A stretch of DNA of 41,134 bases, from contig CAYUVB010000011.1 of NCBI GenBank assembly GCA_964448055.1, positions 1-41,134 of the forward strand, written 5' to 3'. The stretch is from WANQ01 sp964448055. GTDB taxonomy: Archaea > Thermoproteota > Thermoprotei_A > Sulfolobales > WANQ01. The translations under genes were made by a program, and so were the position numbers. Positions 17,187-26,478 of this stretch are shown here, piece after piece. Below the pieces are notes generated by a model, which was given only the letters and a program-made list of their open reading frames with translations, was not told the origin of the DNA and ran no database searches. The stretch's first letter is position 1. Each line of letters begins with the position of its first letter.

Positions 17187-18149
17187 TTATTGTATCTTTG
17201 TACAAGTTGCTTCTAGAATTCGTATTGCATCCTTTATTTCAGGTAATCGTGGAGGCCATGATCCATAGATTTCTTTTAATATTATGGGTACCATTTGTGG
17301 TGCTATAATTCCTCTTTCAGTAATTAATGCGTCAATGTATTCTGGTGGTGTTACATCCATTAATGGTACATATGCCTTAAATTTCTCTCTACCTGTTAAT
17401 CCTAATAATGATGGATCTCCTTCAGGTATTTCTACTAGTTCGCCAAAAACAGTTTCGACACTGAATTTATATGTTCCAGCTGCAACGAATACTCTAACAC
17501 GTGCTTCCCTAGCAGCAAGAGCTATATTACTTGTACCAACCTTACCTATAACAGCTCCGTTAGCAGCTATAGCTTCTGCTCCTACTAGTACCCTTGTTAC
17601 ATTAGGCATGACATATCTTACAGCAGAATCTACTATCAATGTAACAGGTATGCCTAACTCCCTTAGTGCAGAAGCCATCTTAAGTCCTTCACCACCTGGC
17701 CTTGACTCGGTAACATATGCTTCAATCCTCTTGCCTAGTCTTAATGCTTCACGTATAACTTCTAATACACTTCGACTATAACTATGTGTCAATATAATCT
17801 CTTCTTCCCTAAGTCTACGTGCACCTATGGTAGCTAGCTGTCTTGTAGCCTTTTCTGCTTCCTTTATCTTCGTTTCTATATACTTATGAATAGCTTCCTT
17901 TAATTCTGGAAGTTTAGAGCCCTTATTTATTAGAGTATCAACTTGTAATAAAATATCTCTTAATGTATTAACTATCATTGCAGAAGTAGGTCTAGCTCTA
18001 TAGATCTCGTATGCAACACGCGTAACTCTAAGACAAAGCTCACGTACACTACCTGCACTATCAACAACGCTTAACAAATAGTCTAATGCGTTGACAGCAG
18101 CCTCTGTTGACCCGGTAACATATGCTATATGTGCATAATTTGTCGACAT
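17187..18149 (-). CDS. IF-2B-family protein (eIF2B-like or ribose-1,5-bisphosphate isomerase)
   Basis: The 320-residue length and the order of motifs fit PF01008: ESRPGGEGLKMASALRELG, VLVGAEAIAANGAVIGKVGT, and the C-terminal PPEYIDALITERGIIAP. Archaeal members include ribose-1,5-bisphosphate isomerase of AMP salvage and homologues of the eIF2B alpha/beta/delta subunits. These cannot be separated by eye. The PfkB kinase in the same cluster favours the metabolic role. The ATG start at 18149 follows GGTGA by 6 nt. It is first in the cluster. Confidence 0.85.
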   Translation of the reverse strand: MSTNYAHIAYVTGSTEAAVNALDYLLSVVDSAGSVRELCLRVTRVAYEIYRARPTSAMIVNTLRDILLQVDTLINKGSKLPELKEAIHKYIETKIKEAEKATRQLATIGARRLREEEIILTHSYSRSVLEVIREALRLGKRIEAYVTESRPGGEGLKMASALRELGIPVTLIVDSAVRYVMPNVTRVLVGAEAIAANGAVIGKVGTSNIALAAREARVRVFVAAGTYKFSVETVFGELVEIPEGDPSLLGLTGREKFKAYVPLMDVTPPEYIDALITERGIIAPQMVPIILKEIYGSWPPRLPEIKDAIRILEATCTKIQ

Positions 18150-18394
18150 AATAGTTCACCCATGTGATAGGATCGAGCCCTAGTATGGATAACTAGCATT
18201 CATAGCCCCTTATATACGCATGGTATCTGATCTCGATATTACCCCTAGTAATACGTAAGCTAAAGAATAGCATATAAAGTGTTGTAGTAAATATTGGTTT
18301 GAAAAGACTTGCGCCACAATAATACCCGATTGTTTAGTGTCAAATCTTTAAAACCATATCCATAATATGAGGACACTATGCGGGGACTAGAGTA

Positions 18395-18841
18395 ATGCCT
18401 ACATACGTTGACTCTGGAACAGAGAAATTAATCAAGTATCTTGTAGTAAAGGTGCTTGCTGGCCATGGTTATGCTGTTCAAGCAGTATATGAACATATAG
18501 TTAACGAGGTTAGTCCAAGTATATTAGCACATAGATATGGTATGAGTAAGCATCAGCTTAGGGGCTATACGCAAAGAGTTATAGAGAAGACAGGAAGTGA
18601 GTGGCGTGCAAAGGCGTTGCTAAGATTACTAACACCTTACATTCTTAGAGTTAAACCTATAATAATATTCTATGGCAATGGTAAAGCTTACTGTAGTTAT
18701 TGTAGAGAGGAAATAAGTATAGCTAAAGCGGAAGACCATGTACGACGTAAACATAAAGATCTTGTAACAGTTATTATGAGGAAGATATTACACGAGGTAA
18801 TGGCTCCAAGGAAAATAGAGGCCAAACAATACTTAGTTTGA
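18395..18841 (+). CDS. Putative HTH/C2H2 zinc-finger protein
   Basis: The protein has 148 residues. The N-terminal half contains SILAHRYGMSKHQLRGYTQR (about 47-66), which looks like a helix-turn-helix. Residues ~108-128 (YCSYCREEISIAKAEDHVRRKH) form a CxxC...HxxxxH zinc finger. It could be a transcription factor of a crenarchaeal type; I do not know the family name. ATG start at 18395, with a TATA-like CTTTAAAA about 45 nt upstream. The gene stands alone in a 760-bp interval between minus-strand genes. Confidence 0.7.
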   Translation: MPTYVDSGTEKLIKYLVVKVLAGHGYAVQAVYEHIVNEVSPSILAHRYGMSKHQLRGYTQRVIEKTGSEWRAKALLRLLTPYILRVKPIIIFYGNGKAYCSYCREEISIAKAEDHVRRKHKDLVTVIMRKILHEVMAPRKIEAKQYLV

Positions 18842-18908
18842 GTTTAAAAATTACACAAAAATACACTACATCATACTTGATAATACATTCATATCCATAT
18901 CGAACTCG

Positions 18909-20603
18909 TTATGTATCGAGCTTTACCTTGGATAATAAGTATCCCTTACCATAAGTATTGATTACCTCATCGGACTCTATTAGTTGATCTAGTAGATCCT
19001 CTATTATTAGCTTGTCATCCCTTTCATAGGGTAAACCGTACCCTCCACCACCAGCTGTTTCTATTACTACTTCGTCTCCGTATTCTACCATAACGGTATC
19101 TTTGCTTCTCAACAATATCTTCTTCCCATTTCTCTTTACTACATAGTATCTTGCTGGTTTCCCTGGTTTTCCTCCAAGAATTCCATGTGGACTATACTTC
19201 ACTCTTTCACCTATGACTGTTACTTTTGCTTGTGGTGCTAGGATTTTGAATGAACGTATAACGCCCATTCCTCCTCTCCATTTGCCTGCACCACCACTGC
19301 TAGGCCTTAGCTCGTAACGTGTGAATAGTAATGGGAGTTCATGTTCTATTACCTCTATGGGCGTGTTCATAGTATTGGTCATGTTGCAGTGTGTAGCGTT
19401 TACACCATCTAAACCTTTCCTACCACCATACCCGCCAGCTATTGTTTCATAGAAAGCCCATGTCTTCCCTTTCTCATAATCTACTCCACCTATTAATAGG
19501 TTGTTCATTGAACCACATGATCCTGCAGGGACTCTATCAGGTATAGCCTTTGCTAATGCTAGATACATTGTATCCACTATTCGTTGGGCGGTTTCAATAC
19601 TAGCTCCTACGGGTGCTGGATAATGTGCATATACTATAGTTTTTGGTTTAGCTTTAATTTCTACTACTTGGTAGAACCCATCGTTTACTGGTAGTTCGGG
19701 ATCTAGAATAGTCTTTAATGTAAATGTTGTTGAAGCTATAGTTACGCCGAATGGTGCATTAAGTGGTGCAGGAACTTGAGGCGAGGAACCTGTATAGTCC
19801 ACTATAACTCTTTCCTCCTTCTTGATAATCCTTACATGGATTACCGCGTCGCCTTCAAAACCGGGATCTTCTAGGTAATCTTCAGCTTCTACATCGAAAT
19901 CTGGTAGTTTTCTAACTCTATGAAGAGTTATCTTCCTAGAATAATCTATTATTTCGTTGAACGCCTTGACTGTTGTCTCATAACCATACTTATCCACTAT
20001 GCTTAGTACTTGTTTTCTACCAGTATCCATTGCAGCTATTTGTGCTTTAAGATCACCAATTATAATGTCAGGACTACGAACATTCGAGAGTATAAGTTCT
20101 AGTAAATCTCTTCTTAAACGTCCTCTTTCCATAACCTTTATAGGTGGTATTAATAGTCCTTCCTCTAAGACCTCTATTGAATCACTTGCTATACTCCCAG
20201 GTACCTTACCTCCTACATCAACATAGTGGGCTTTACTAGCAACATATCCCAACAATTCTCCATCATAATATATTGGCGCGATAGCTAGTACATCGTTTAA
20301 GTGTGTACCAGCTATGTACGGGTTATTTGTTATTAGAACATCTCCTTCCTCTAGCTTCAACCCCTTCTTAGTTATATATTTCAATGTCTCTTTTACTCCC
20401 CAGGCCATTGATCCGAGATGAGTTGGTATATGTTCTGCTTGGGCTAGTACTCTACCTTCTGAATCAAATATAGCACAGCTATGATCCATTCTCTCCTTAA
20501 TGTTTGGAGAATACGCTGAGTTCCTTAACCTTATACCCATTTCCTCTGCAATATATTCTAAACTACGTGCTATTACCTCAATTGTTATCCTATCAGAACC
20601 CAA
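18909..20603 (-). CDS. hyuB: Hydantoinase B / 5-oxoprolinase C-terminal-type subunit
   Basis: The partner of HyuA in ATP-dependent hydrolysis of hydantoin- or oxoproline-like rings, or acetone-carboxylase-like reactions. Typical motifs are HSCAIFDSEGRVLAQAEHIP, ITNNPYIAGTHLNDV and the Gly-rich RPSSGGAGKWRGGMG with GGGGYG near the end. The 564-residue length is normal. The TTG start at 20603 has GGGTG 7 nt upstream, and the hyuA stop lies in that spacer, indicating translational coupling. Substrate unknown. Confidence 0.92.
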   Translation of the reverse strand: MGSDRITIEVIARSLEYIAEEMGIRLRNSAYSPNIKERMDHSCAIFDSEGRVLAQAEHIPTHLGSMAWGVKETLKYITKKGLKLEEGDVLITNNPYIAGTHLNDVLAIAPIYYDGELLGYVASKAHYVDVGGKVPGSIASDSIEVLEEGLLIPPIKVMERGRLRRDLLELILSNVRSPDIIIGDLKAQIAAMDTGRKQVLSIVDKYGYETTVKAFNEIIDYSRKITLHRVRKLPDFDVEAEDYLEDPGFEGDAVIHVRIIKKEERVIVDYTGSSPQVPAPLNAPFGVTIASTTFTLKTILDPELPVNDGFYQVVEIKAKPKTIVYAHYPAPVGASIETAQRIVDTMYLALAKAIPDRVPAGSCGSMNNLLIGGVDYEKGKTWAFYETIAGGYGGRKGLDGVNATHCNMTNTMNTPIEVIEHELPLLFTRYELRPSSGGAGKWRGGMGVIRSFKILAPQAKVTVIGERVKYSPHGILGGKPGKPARYYVVKRNGKKILLRSKDTVMVEYGDEVVIETAGGGGYGLPYERDDKLIIEDLLDQLIESDEVINTYGKGYLLSKVKLDT

Positions 20604-20606
20604 TGT

Positions 20607-22688
20607 TTACACCCTTTCCAGTTCTATCATATCATAAATGTTTACCTTGAGAATCCATCTAGGCGGAACAACTATAGTTGAATCATATTCTTCTACAATG
20701 CATGGGCCTTCAACTATACTGCCAGGTCTAAGTTTATCCCTAAGATATACTGGTGTGGTTGTCCATTCTGTTTCTTCGAAATAGGCTTTCCTCATACTAT
20801 ATGCTTGGTCAACCTTAATGTTTTTCTCGTTATATGCTTTTGCTACTGCTATCTTAGGCTTCTCTACTAATCCTATGGCTGTTATCTTTACGTTAACAAT
20901 TACTATATCTTCTTTACCAGCATCGTATCCATAGACGCTTCTATGCTTCTCTATGAATCTATGAGCTAAATAGTCTATAGTTTGAGGTAAGATGGGTCTT
21001 GGTACTTCTATTGTTAACTCATATGATTGTGAACGGTATCTTACATCAGCATATCTTAGGATTAGTATTCTTTCATTATCTAGTCCTTTTGATTTAAGAT
21101 GTTTAAATGCTGTCTCTTCTATTGCATTATAAACTTCCTCTAATTCGTGTGCTATTACTTCATCAAGTCTCCTCATTAGTGACCTCTTGTACTCATAGCG
21201 GTAATCAGCTAGTAGTAGACCTAATGCTGAGAATAGTCCTGGAGTAATCGGTACTATTATCTTTTTTATACCCAGCTCTTCAGCTAGTTCAGCTGCATGC
21301 ATTGGCCCTGCCCCACCATAGGCTATTAAGGTGAAGTCTCTTGGATCATAGCCTCTCTCAACTGTTACTATTCTTGCTGCACGAGCCATTTCCGTGTTTG
21401 CTATTCTTATTGCGCCATATGCTGCTTCCTCTAAACTCAAACCTGTTTTCTTTATTATTTTGTTGAATGCTTTTAAAGCCAGCTTCCTGGATAACTTTAT
21501 TCTTCCACCAGCTAGTGTATCACCTAGTCTACCTAGTAGAAAGTTCGCATCAGTTATCGTAGGTTCGCTTCCCCCTCGGCCATAGCAAGCTGGCCCGGGT
21601 TCTGACCCAGCGCTTATGGGTCCTACACGTAGATGTCCTGCATCGTCAACCCATATTATTGTTCCTCCGCCAGCGGATACTTCAGCTAAATCAATATGGG
21701 GGTATCTTACAGGATAACCACTACCCTTAATGATTCTTCCTCTATGTACTTTTCCTCCAACTTCATATTCTGAGGTAACTGTAGGTCTACCATCTATTAT
21801 TGTTGATACTTTAGCTGTTGTTCCACCCATATCAAAGCTTAAAACTTCTCTTAACTTCATAACTTGCGCTATAAAGGCTGAGGCTACTACACCTGCAGCA
21901 GGACCGGATTCTATTGTGGCAACTGGTAATCGTATAGCATCTTCTATGTCTGCGAAACCCCCGTCAGATTTCATTACAAGTAATTGTCCGCTAGATATAC
22001 CTCTCCTTTCAACTTCTTCTACTAGGTTCCTAAGATATTTTGATATAATTGGCACGAGGACAGCATTAACAACAGTAGTGCTTGTTCTCTCATATTCACG
22101 ATATTCAGGGTCGACCCGGCTACTTAATACTACTGGAATACCTGGAAGTTCTTCTCTTAATATCTTTTCAACTAGTTCTTCGTGTACTGGATTTGCATAG
22201 CTATGTAGTAGTGATACAGCTATGCTTTCAACACCTAGTTCTTTAAGCTTTTTAGCAAGTTTCTTAATTTCTACTGGATCTAAAGATTTAATGATCTTAC
22301 CATCTGCTCCTATTCTTTCATCGACAGTAAATCTTAGTCTACGTGGTATTAGTGGTTTAGGTTTAGTGAAGAATACGTTGTAGAGTTCAGGTCTTCTTTG
22401 TCTACCCATCTCTATTACATCGCGGAATCCTTTAGTTGTAATTAAAGCTGTTTTAGGTATTGTTAAACCTACTTGACCTAAGAACAAGTTCGATCCAATA
22501 GTACTTGCATGTACTATTTCCTCGGCAACACATCCTGTTCTTGCTACAAGCTCCTCTAATCCGCGGATAACGCCTACTACAAGATTACTAGGTGTTGATA
22601 ATACCTTTACCCTATAAATTTTCCCAGAACATTTGTCGTATCCAATTATGTCAGTGAATGTTCCTCCTACATCTACTCCTATACGTAG
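20607..22688 (-). CDS. hyuA: Hydantoinase A / 5-oxoprolinase N-terminal-type subunit, start codon unclear
   Basis: ASKHA-fold ATP-dependent subunit. The first NTG codon in frame (TTG 22487) would lose the conserved N-terminus, but the frame continues upstream and encodes RIGVDVGGTFTDIIGYD, the phosphate-binding signature. Other landmarks are ESGPAAGVVASAF, SFDMGGTTAKVS and AYGGAGPMHA. The family's initial Met aligns with CTA 22688. No ATG, GTG or TTG occurs in frame between there and the upstream TGA (22739-22737), where GTGAGGT (22740-22734) looks like a Shine-Dalgarno site. From 22688 the product has ~693 residues, normal for HyuA. The start is non-canonical or there is a sequence error. 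Confidence 0.9.
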   Translation of the reverse strand, partial: LRIGVDVGGTFTDIIGYDKCSGKIYRVKVLSTPSNLVVGVIRGLEELVARTGCVAEEIVHASTIGSNLFLGQVGLTIPKTALITTKGFRDVIEMGRQRRPELYNVFFTKPKPLIPRRLRFTVDERIGADGKIIKSLDPVEIKKLAKKLKELGVESIAVSLLHSYANPVHEELVEKILREELPGIPVVLSSRVDPEYREYERTSTTVVNAVLVPIISKYLRNLVEEVERRGISSGQLLVMKSDGGFADIEDAIRLPVATIESGPAAGVVASAFIAQVMKLREVLSFDMGGTTAKVSTIIDGRPTVTSEYEVGGKVHRGRIIKGSGYPVRYPHIDLAEVSAGGGTIIWVDDAGHLRVGPISAGSEPGPACYGRGGSEPTITDANFLLGRLGDTLAGGRIKLSRKLALKAFNKIIKKTGLSLEEAAYGAIRIANTEMARAARIVTVERGYDPRDFTLIAYGGAGPMHAAELAEELGIKKIIVPITPGLFSALGLLLADYRYEYKRSLMRRLDEVIAHELEEVYNAIEETAFKHLKSKGLDNERILILRYADVRYRSQSYELTIEVPRPILPQTIDYLAHRFIEKHRSVYGYDAGKEDIVIVNVKITAIGLVEKPKIAVAKAYNEKNIKVDQAYSMRKAYFEETEWTTTPVYLRDKLRPGSIVEGPCIVEEYDSTIVVPPRWILKVNIYDMIELERV

Positions 22689-22971
22689 AACACACTCTTG
22701 TTTAGAAGAAGAATTTGTATTACTGCTTGTTAAACCTCACACCTATGCACCGCTCCTAGCCTATGATAAATACGGTATTTAAACTTAATTACTTATATAA
22801 GGCATTCCTCTCCCACTTAATTACAATTTTATTTAGAATAATTCTCTCATAATATAATACGAAGTTTAGAGTACTGACATAACATAACCTCTCATAGGGA
22901 TATTCAAATATTAGGTAAGGAAGCTTAACATTCTACGAACTATATCATGGCGTCTATGGTGGTTTAGCGGA

Positions 22972-24501
22972 ATGTCTATAAAATTAAATGAGTACAATGT
23001 CGTTTATAAGAGAGTCCATAGAGGCTATGTTAGAATTGCATTAGTTTTCCCTAGCACTTATCAAGCGAGTCTTAGTAGTCTTGGCTTTAACCTACTCTAT
23101 TACTTATTGAATAGTTATGATGAGGTTTATGCTGAAAGATTTACCTATGATACTGGGGTACGTAGTATTGAAACAAATACGCCATTGAAGGAATTCGATG
23201 TCATCTTAGCTACATTACCTTACGAGTTAACTTATCCTTATTTCCTTAGAATACTCTATGACGCTAAGATACCTTTATTCGTAAAAGACCGTATAAATGA
23301 GAAGTATCCGTTGGTAATCGTAGGTGGTCCAGCAGTATCCGGTAATCCTGAACCATTGGCAGAATTTGTTGATATAGTTGTTATAGGTGATGCCGAACCA
23401 ACGATACCAGTACTTGTAGGGAAATTAGTAGAACACATAGATAGACCTAGAGCGTTATTAGAAGAACTTCCTACCCATATAGGATTTTACATACCCTCCC
23501 TAGGTAAACATGAAGTACATAAAGCCTTAACCGAGAACCTTGATGAAGCATTCCACCCGATAAAACAGATACAGAACAAAGAAGTTGAACCAGTTTATGG
23601 TAGAGGGTTCATGGTGGAAGCTAGTCGTGGATGTAGCCGTATGTGTAGATTCTGTCTTGAAGGTCATGTGATGCTGCCTAAACGCGATAGAAGTTTTAAT
23701 GTAATTAAAAAATTGGTTGATGAAGGATTAATTGCAAATAACGTTAATCGTGTAATATTCTATGCATTAAGTTTCTTCGATCATCCAGAGGCAAACAGGA
23801 TATTGGAATACGTTGTGGAGGAAATAGGTATTGAAGCAAGCATACCTAGCTTAAGACCAGATACATTGAATGATGATAGACTTGAACTCATAGCAAGGGC
23901 AAAACAAAAAACATTAACCATAGCACCAGAAACACTAAGTCCCAAAATAGCGAAAATACTTGGCAAAGGATTCAGAGACTCATTCATAGAAGAACTGAGT
24001 ATAAAGGCCCTAGATAGAGGATTCAAACTAAAATATTATTTCATTATAGGCGTACCGAACGAGACAATAAATGATGTAGAAGAAATACCTAAACTCGTAA
24101 ACAATGTTGTATCTAAAGCTAAGATAAGGCAGCATGAAGCGATAAAGCTATCAGTAAATCCATTAATACCTAAGCCTCAAACCCCTCTTCAGGGCTTACC
24201 ATTAGAAGACCCTCAAAGCATCAGCAGAAAGCTCAAGCTTATAGAGAAGAAGCTACCTAAACCTAAAGCAACTTTAGACTATTATTCACCTAAATGGGCT
24301 GTAGTGCAAACAGTAATAGCTCAAGCAGATCGTGATATAGCTAGAGTCTTAGCCCTATGGTCACAAACTGATATAGGCCTAGGTTCTTGGAGAAAGGTAT
24401 TGAAGCAAACAGGGTATAGTATAAAACATGTGTTCCAGTATAGAGAGCCACCTTACCCGTGGAGTCATATTAAGATGAGAGTATCTCTGAGGACTAGCTA
24501 A
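22972..24501 (+). CDS. Radical SAM protein with B12-binding-like N-terminal domain
   Basis: The protein has 509 residues. The N-terminal region (21-160) contains VRIALVFPSTYQASLSSLGF and VIVGGPAVSGNPEPLAEFVD, as in B12-binding-type radical SAM proteins of the COG1031/1032 group. The cluster motif is ASRGCSRMCRFC (C221, C225, C228). The barrel includes TIAPETLSPKIAK and YFIIGVPNETIND. The ATG start at 22972 follows GGTGG. Substrate unknown; the closest known relatives include tRNA and lipid methylthio- or methyl-transferring enzymes, but I cannot assign one. Confidence 0.87.
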   Translation: MSIKLNEYNVVYKRVHRGYVRIALVFPSTYQASLSSLGFNLLYYLLNSYDEVYAERFTYDTGVRSIETNTPLKEFDVILATLPYELTYPYFLRILYDAKIPLFVKDRINEKYPLVIVGGPAVSGNPEPLAEFVDIVVIGDAEPTIPVLVGKLVEHIDRPRALLEELPTHIGFYIPSLGKHEVHKALTENLDEAFHPIKQIQNKEVEPVYGRGFMVEASRGCSRMCRFCLEGHVMLPKRDRSFNVIKKLVDEGLIANNVNRVIFYALSFFDHPEANRILEYVVEEIGIEASIPSLRPDTLNDDRLELIARAKQKTLTIAPETLSPKIAKILGKGFRDSFIEELSIKALDRGFKLKYYFIIGVPNETINDVEEIPKLVNNVVSKAKIRQHEAIKLSVNPLIPKPQTPLQGLPLEDPQSISRKLKLIEKKLPKPKATLDYYSPKWAVVQTVIAQADRDIARVLALWSQTDIGLGSWRKVLKQTGYSIKHVFQYREPPYPWSHIKMRVSLRTS

Positions 24502-24548
24502 TATGGTTCAGATTACGATATAGAATAAATAGAATATTATGCTTTAGC

Positions 24549-25454
24549 TTAGATTGTTATTTTCTCTTCCACTCGTTCAAGACATGGTAATAGCTTGCTC
24601 CATTCATTATTATATGCTATTATACGTCCAGCAATGCTTATTCCAACCTGTCTACTGTTACCCATTTTCTTTACTATTATCTGTCCACGTATATTCTTAA
24701 GGAAGTCTATGAGCATGTGCCTAGCTACTTCAGTATTCTTACTACATAGGTATACGTATTGGTTAAGCGTTTTTACTACTAGCTCACTGCAATTACTATC
24801 TATTCTACCATAACTTGTACACGCAACTATACATGTATTGGTTAAGTAGTCTATTATTTCTAGTGGTAATTCTAGGTTCTTATATGAAGATAACAATATG
24901 CGGGCATAAGCATAAGGTATACCGCTTTCAGCTTCAACAACTATGAGCCTTGTGAGCCGTTTATGTAGCTCAAGGCTGTGAGTTGGTGTGCATACTGTAA
25001 GCGATGATATCATTGCTAAGAACTCGCCAGGGTCTCTTAGGTAATGATCATACAGTATACCTGCAAGAGCTTCATAATATTGTGGGCTACGTACATGTGT
25101 AAATAGTTTCTTGACAGCGTTACAATCAAGTGAGCCTGGCTCAGCTAATCTACGTTCAACTTCAACAGCCCAGGTATATGGATCTAATTCTACTCTAAAT
25201 ACTTGCCCCATCCTAGCTAGTAATATCGGTAATAGAATGATTACTGAGCCTATTATACCTATGCTTAGCGATAGAAGATATTCTCCGTATACTAATGATG
25301 AAATAGACAACACCAATAGCCCTGCTATGACAGGTACTATTATGCTCGATAGTATATTTGGATAGAGGAAACCTAATCTAGACCTATAGTAGTATAGGAA
25401 TACAGCTGAGCCAACAAGTAAACTTAGACCTATAGTACCTAGGATTTCACTCAA
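24549..25454 (-). CDS. Membrane protein of unknown function with cytosolic helical domain
   Basis: The protein has 301 residues. Three hydrophobic segments (about 5-23, 34-55, 60-84) form a membrane anchor. The remainder is a soluble, mostly helical domain (repeat-like helices RLAEPGSLDCNAVKKLF, ALAGILYDHYLRDP, RLIVVEAESGIPYAYAR). Several cysteines are scattered without a motif. The TTG start at 25454 follows GAGGTG by about 10 nt. The neighbouring small gene reads in the same direction 50 bp later upstream. Not recognised. Confidence 0.65.
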   Translation of the reverse strand: MSEILGTIGLSLLVGSAVFLYYYRSRLGFLYPNILSSIIVPVIAGLLVLSISSLVYGEYLLSLSIGIIGSVIILLPILLARMGQVFRVELDPYTWAVEVERRLAEPGSLDCNAVKKLFTHVRSPQYYEALAGILYDHYLRDPGEFLAMISSLTVCTPTHSLELHKRLTRLIVVEAESGIPYAYARILLSSYKNLELPLEIIDYLTNTCIVACTSYGRIDSNCSELVVKTLNQYVYLCSKNTEVARHMLIDFLKNIRGQIIVKKMGNSRQVGISIAGRIIAYNNEWSKLLPCLERVEEKITI

Positions 25455-25505
25455 ATCTTACAGTACACCTCACATAATACAAGCATGGATAGAGTCTTAT
25501 AGACC

Positions 25506-25904
25506 TTAATCCTCTGGCAATCTAAAGCCGCTTAAACGTATCTTACCCCACTGTTTAGCTGCCTCAATAAGCCATCCAGCAAGGATACGTGCAATCCTTC
25601 TACGTGCATCTTCTCCTCCAAGTTCAACGCCATATACTTCACGATAAGCTTCCCTAGCTATTTCAGGGTCGACTCTTAGCACATAATAATCTTCAAGAAT
25701 ATTTAGTAGACGCGTAAGTATGATACGTTCTTCCTCAATTAATCGTTCAATGAAGCGGAAATCATCTCTAGACAGCATGGATTTTTCAACAATATCCTCT
25801 CTACCACGTCTTCTCGCAATCTCCCAATAACGGAATAGAGGTTCATAATCACTTACGATACTACCATTACCAAGTAGTGGTAGTCGGCGTTTGCTTTCAC
25901 TCAA
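25506..25904 (-). CDS. Small helical protein of unknown function
   Basis: A 132-residue, Arg/Glu-rich, wholly helical-looking protein (EIARRRGREDIVEK, RFIERLIEEERIILTRLLNIL, ARRRIARILAGWLIEAAKQW). No cysteine or membrane segment. The style resembles archaeal replication- or nucleic-acid-associated helical proteins such as the GINS fold, but I see no motif that proves this. The TTG start is at 25904. It lies ~50 bp upstream of the membrane protein gene on the same strand. Confidence 0.6.
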   Translation of the reverse strand: MSESKRRLPLLGNGSIVSDYEPLFRYWEIARRRGREDIVEKSMLSRDDFRFIERLIEEERIILTRLLNILEDYYVLRVDPEIAREAYREVYGVELGGEDARRRIARILAGWLIEAAKQWGKIRLSGFRLPED

Positions 25905-26025
25905 CTACTACACCAATAATGTTATCTAGGCTTTAAGGTAATTAAGGTTGTATGGATTATACCATAGATAGTCTAATGAATAGTGATGTAGTTGAATGAA
26001 CTTTATGCTAAAATGGTCTTTTGCG

Positions 26026-26379
26026 TCATGTATGATTTAATTGTTCCTTTAAGTAGTCATATAGTGCTTTCAGTGTCGTGTTAAACAACTTGCTATTACC
26101 ATTGGTATTTCTTTTATAATATTGTATTAATTCTTCTATACCCTCAACAAGATCTTCTAAGGCAATGGTATATGCTTCTTCTAACTCGTCATCACCTAGT
26201 ATATGGAACAATCTTTGCATAGTTTCATCACTTGGATGCATTTGCCCGTTTACGTATTTTGATACTGCTGCAGGTGAAACACCTAATTCATCTGCTAGCT
26301 CACGTGCACTACGATTCCTTAGTGCTAACTCTATGATTCTTAATCTAGCTTCTTTACTTAGAAGATGAATGAACTTCAC
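26026..26379 (-). CDS. XRE/Cro-type HTH DNA-binding protein
   Basis: The protein has 117 residues. Residues ~24-60 (SARELADELGVSPAAVSKYV, then NGQMHPSDETMQRLFHIL) are a clear Cro/C1-type helix-turn-helix. The C-terminal half is helical and probably dimerises. The start is GTG 26379 after GGGAGT. It is divergent from the MDR-like gene at 26479 across 99 bp and might regulate it or itself; that is inference. Confidence 0.85.
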   Translation of the reverse strand: MKFIHLLSKEARLRIIELALRNRSARELADELGVSPAAVSKYVNGQMHPSDETMQRLFHILGDDELEEAYTIALEDLVEGIEELIQYYKRNTNGNSKLFNTTLKALYDYLKEQLNHT

Positions 26380-26478
26380 TACTCCCTACGCCCCTAATAA
26401 AATATCTTTTATACTCTAAGTGTGTGCCTAAATAACGGCTAGTACTCTTAAACTAGTTCGCTTAAGGTTGAATGAGAT

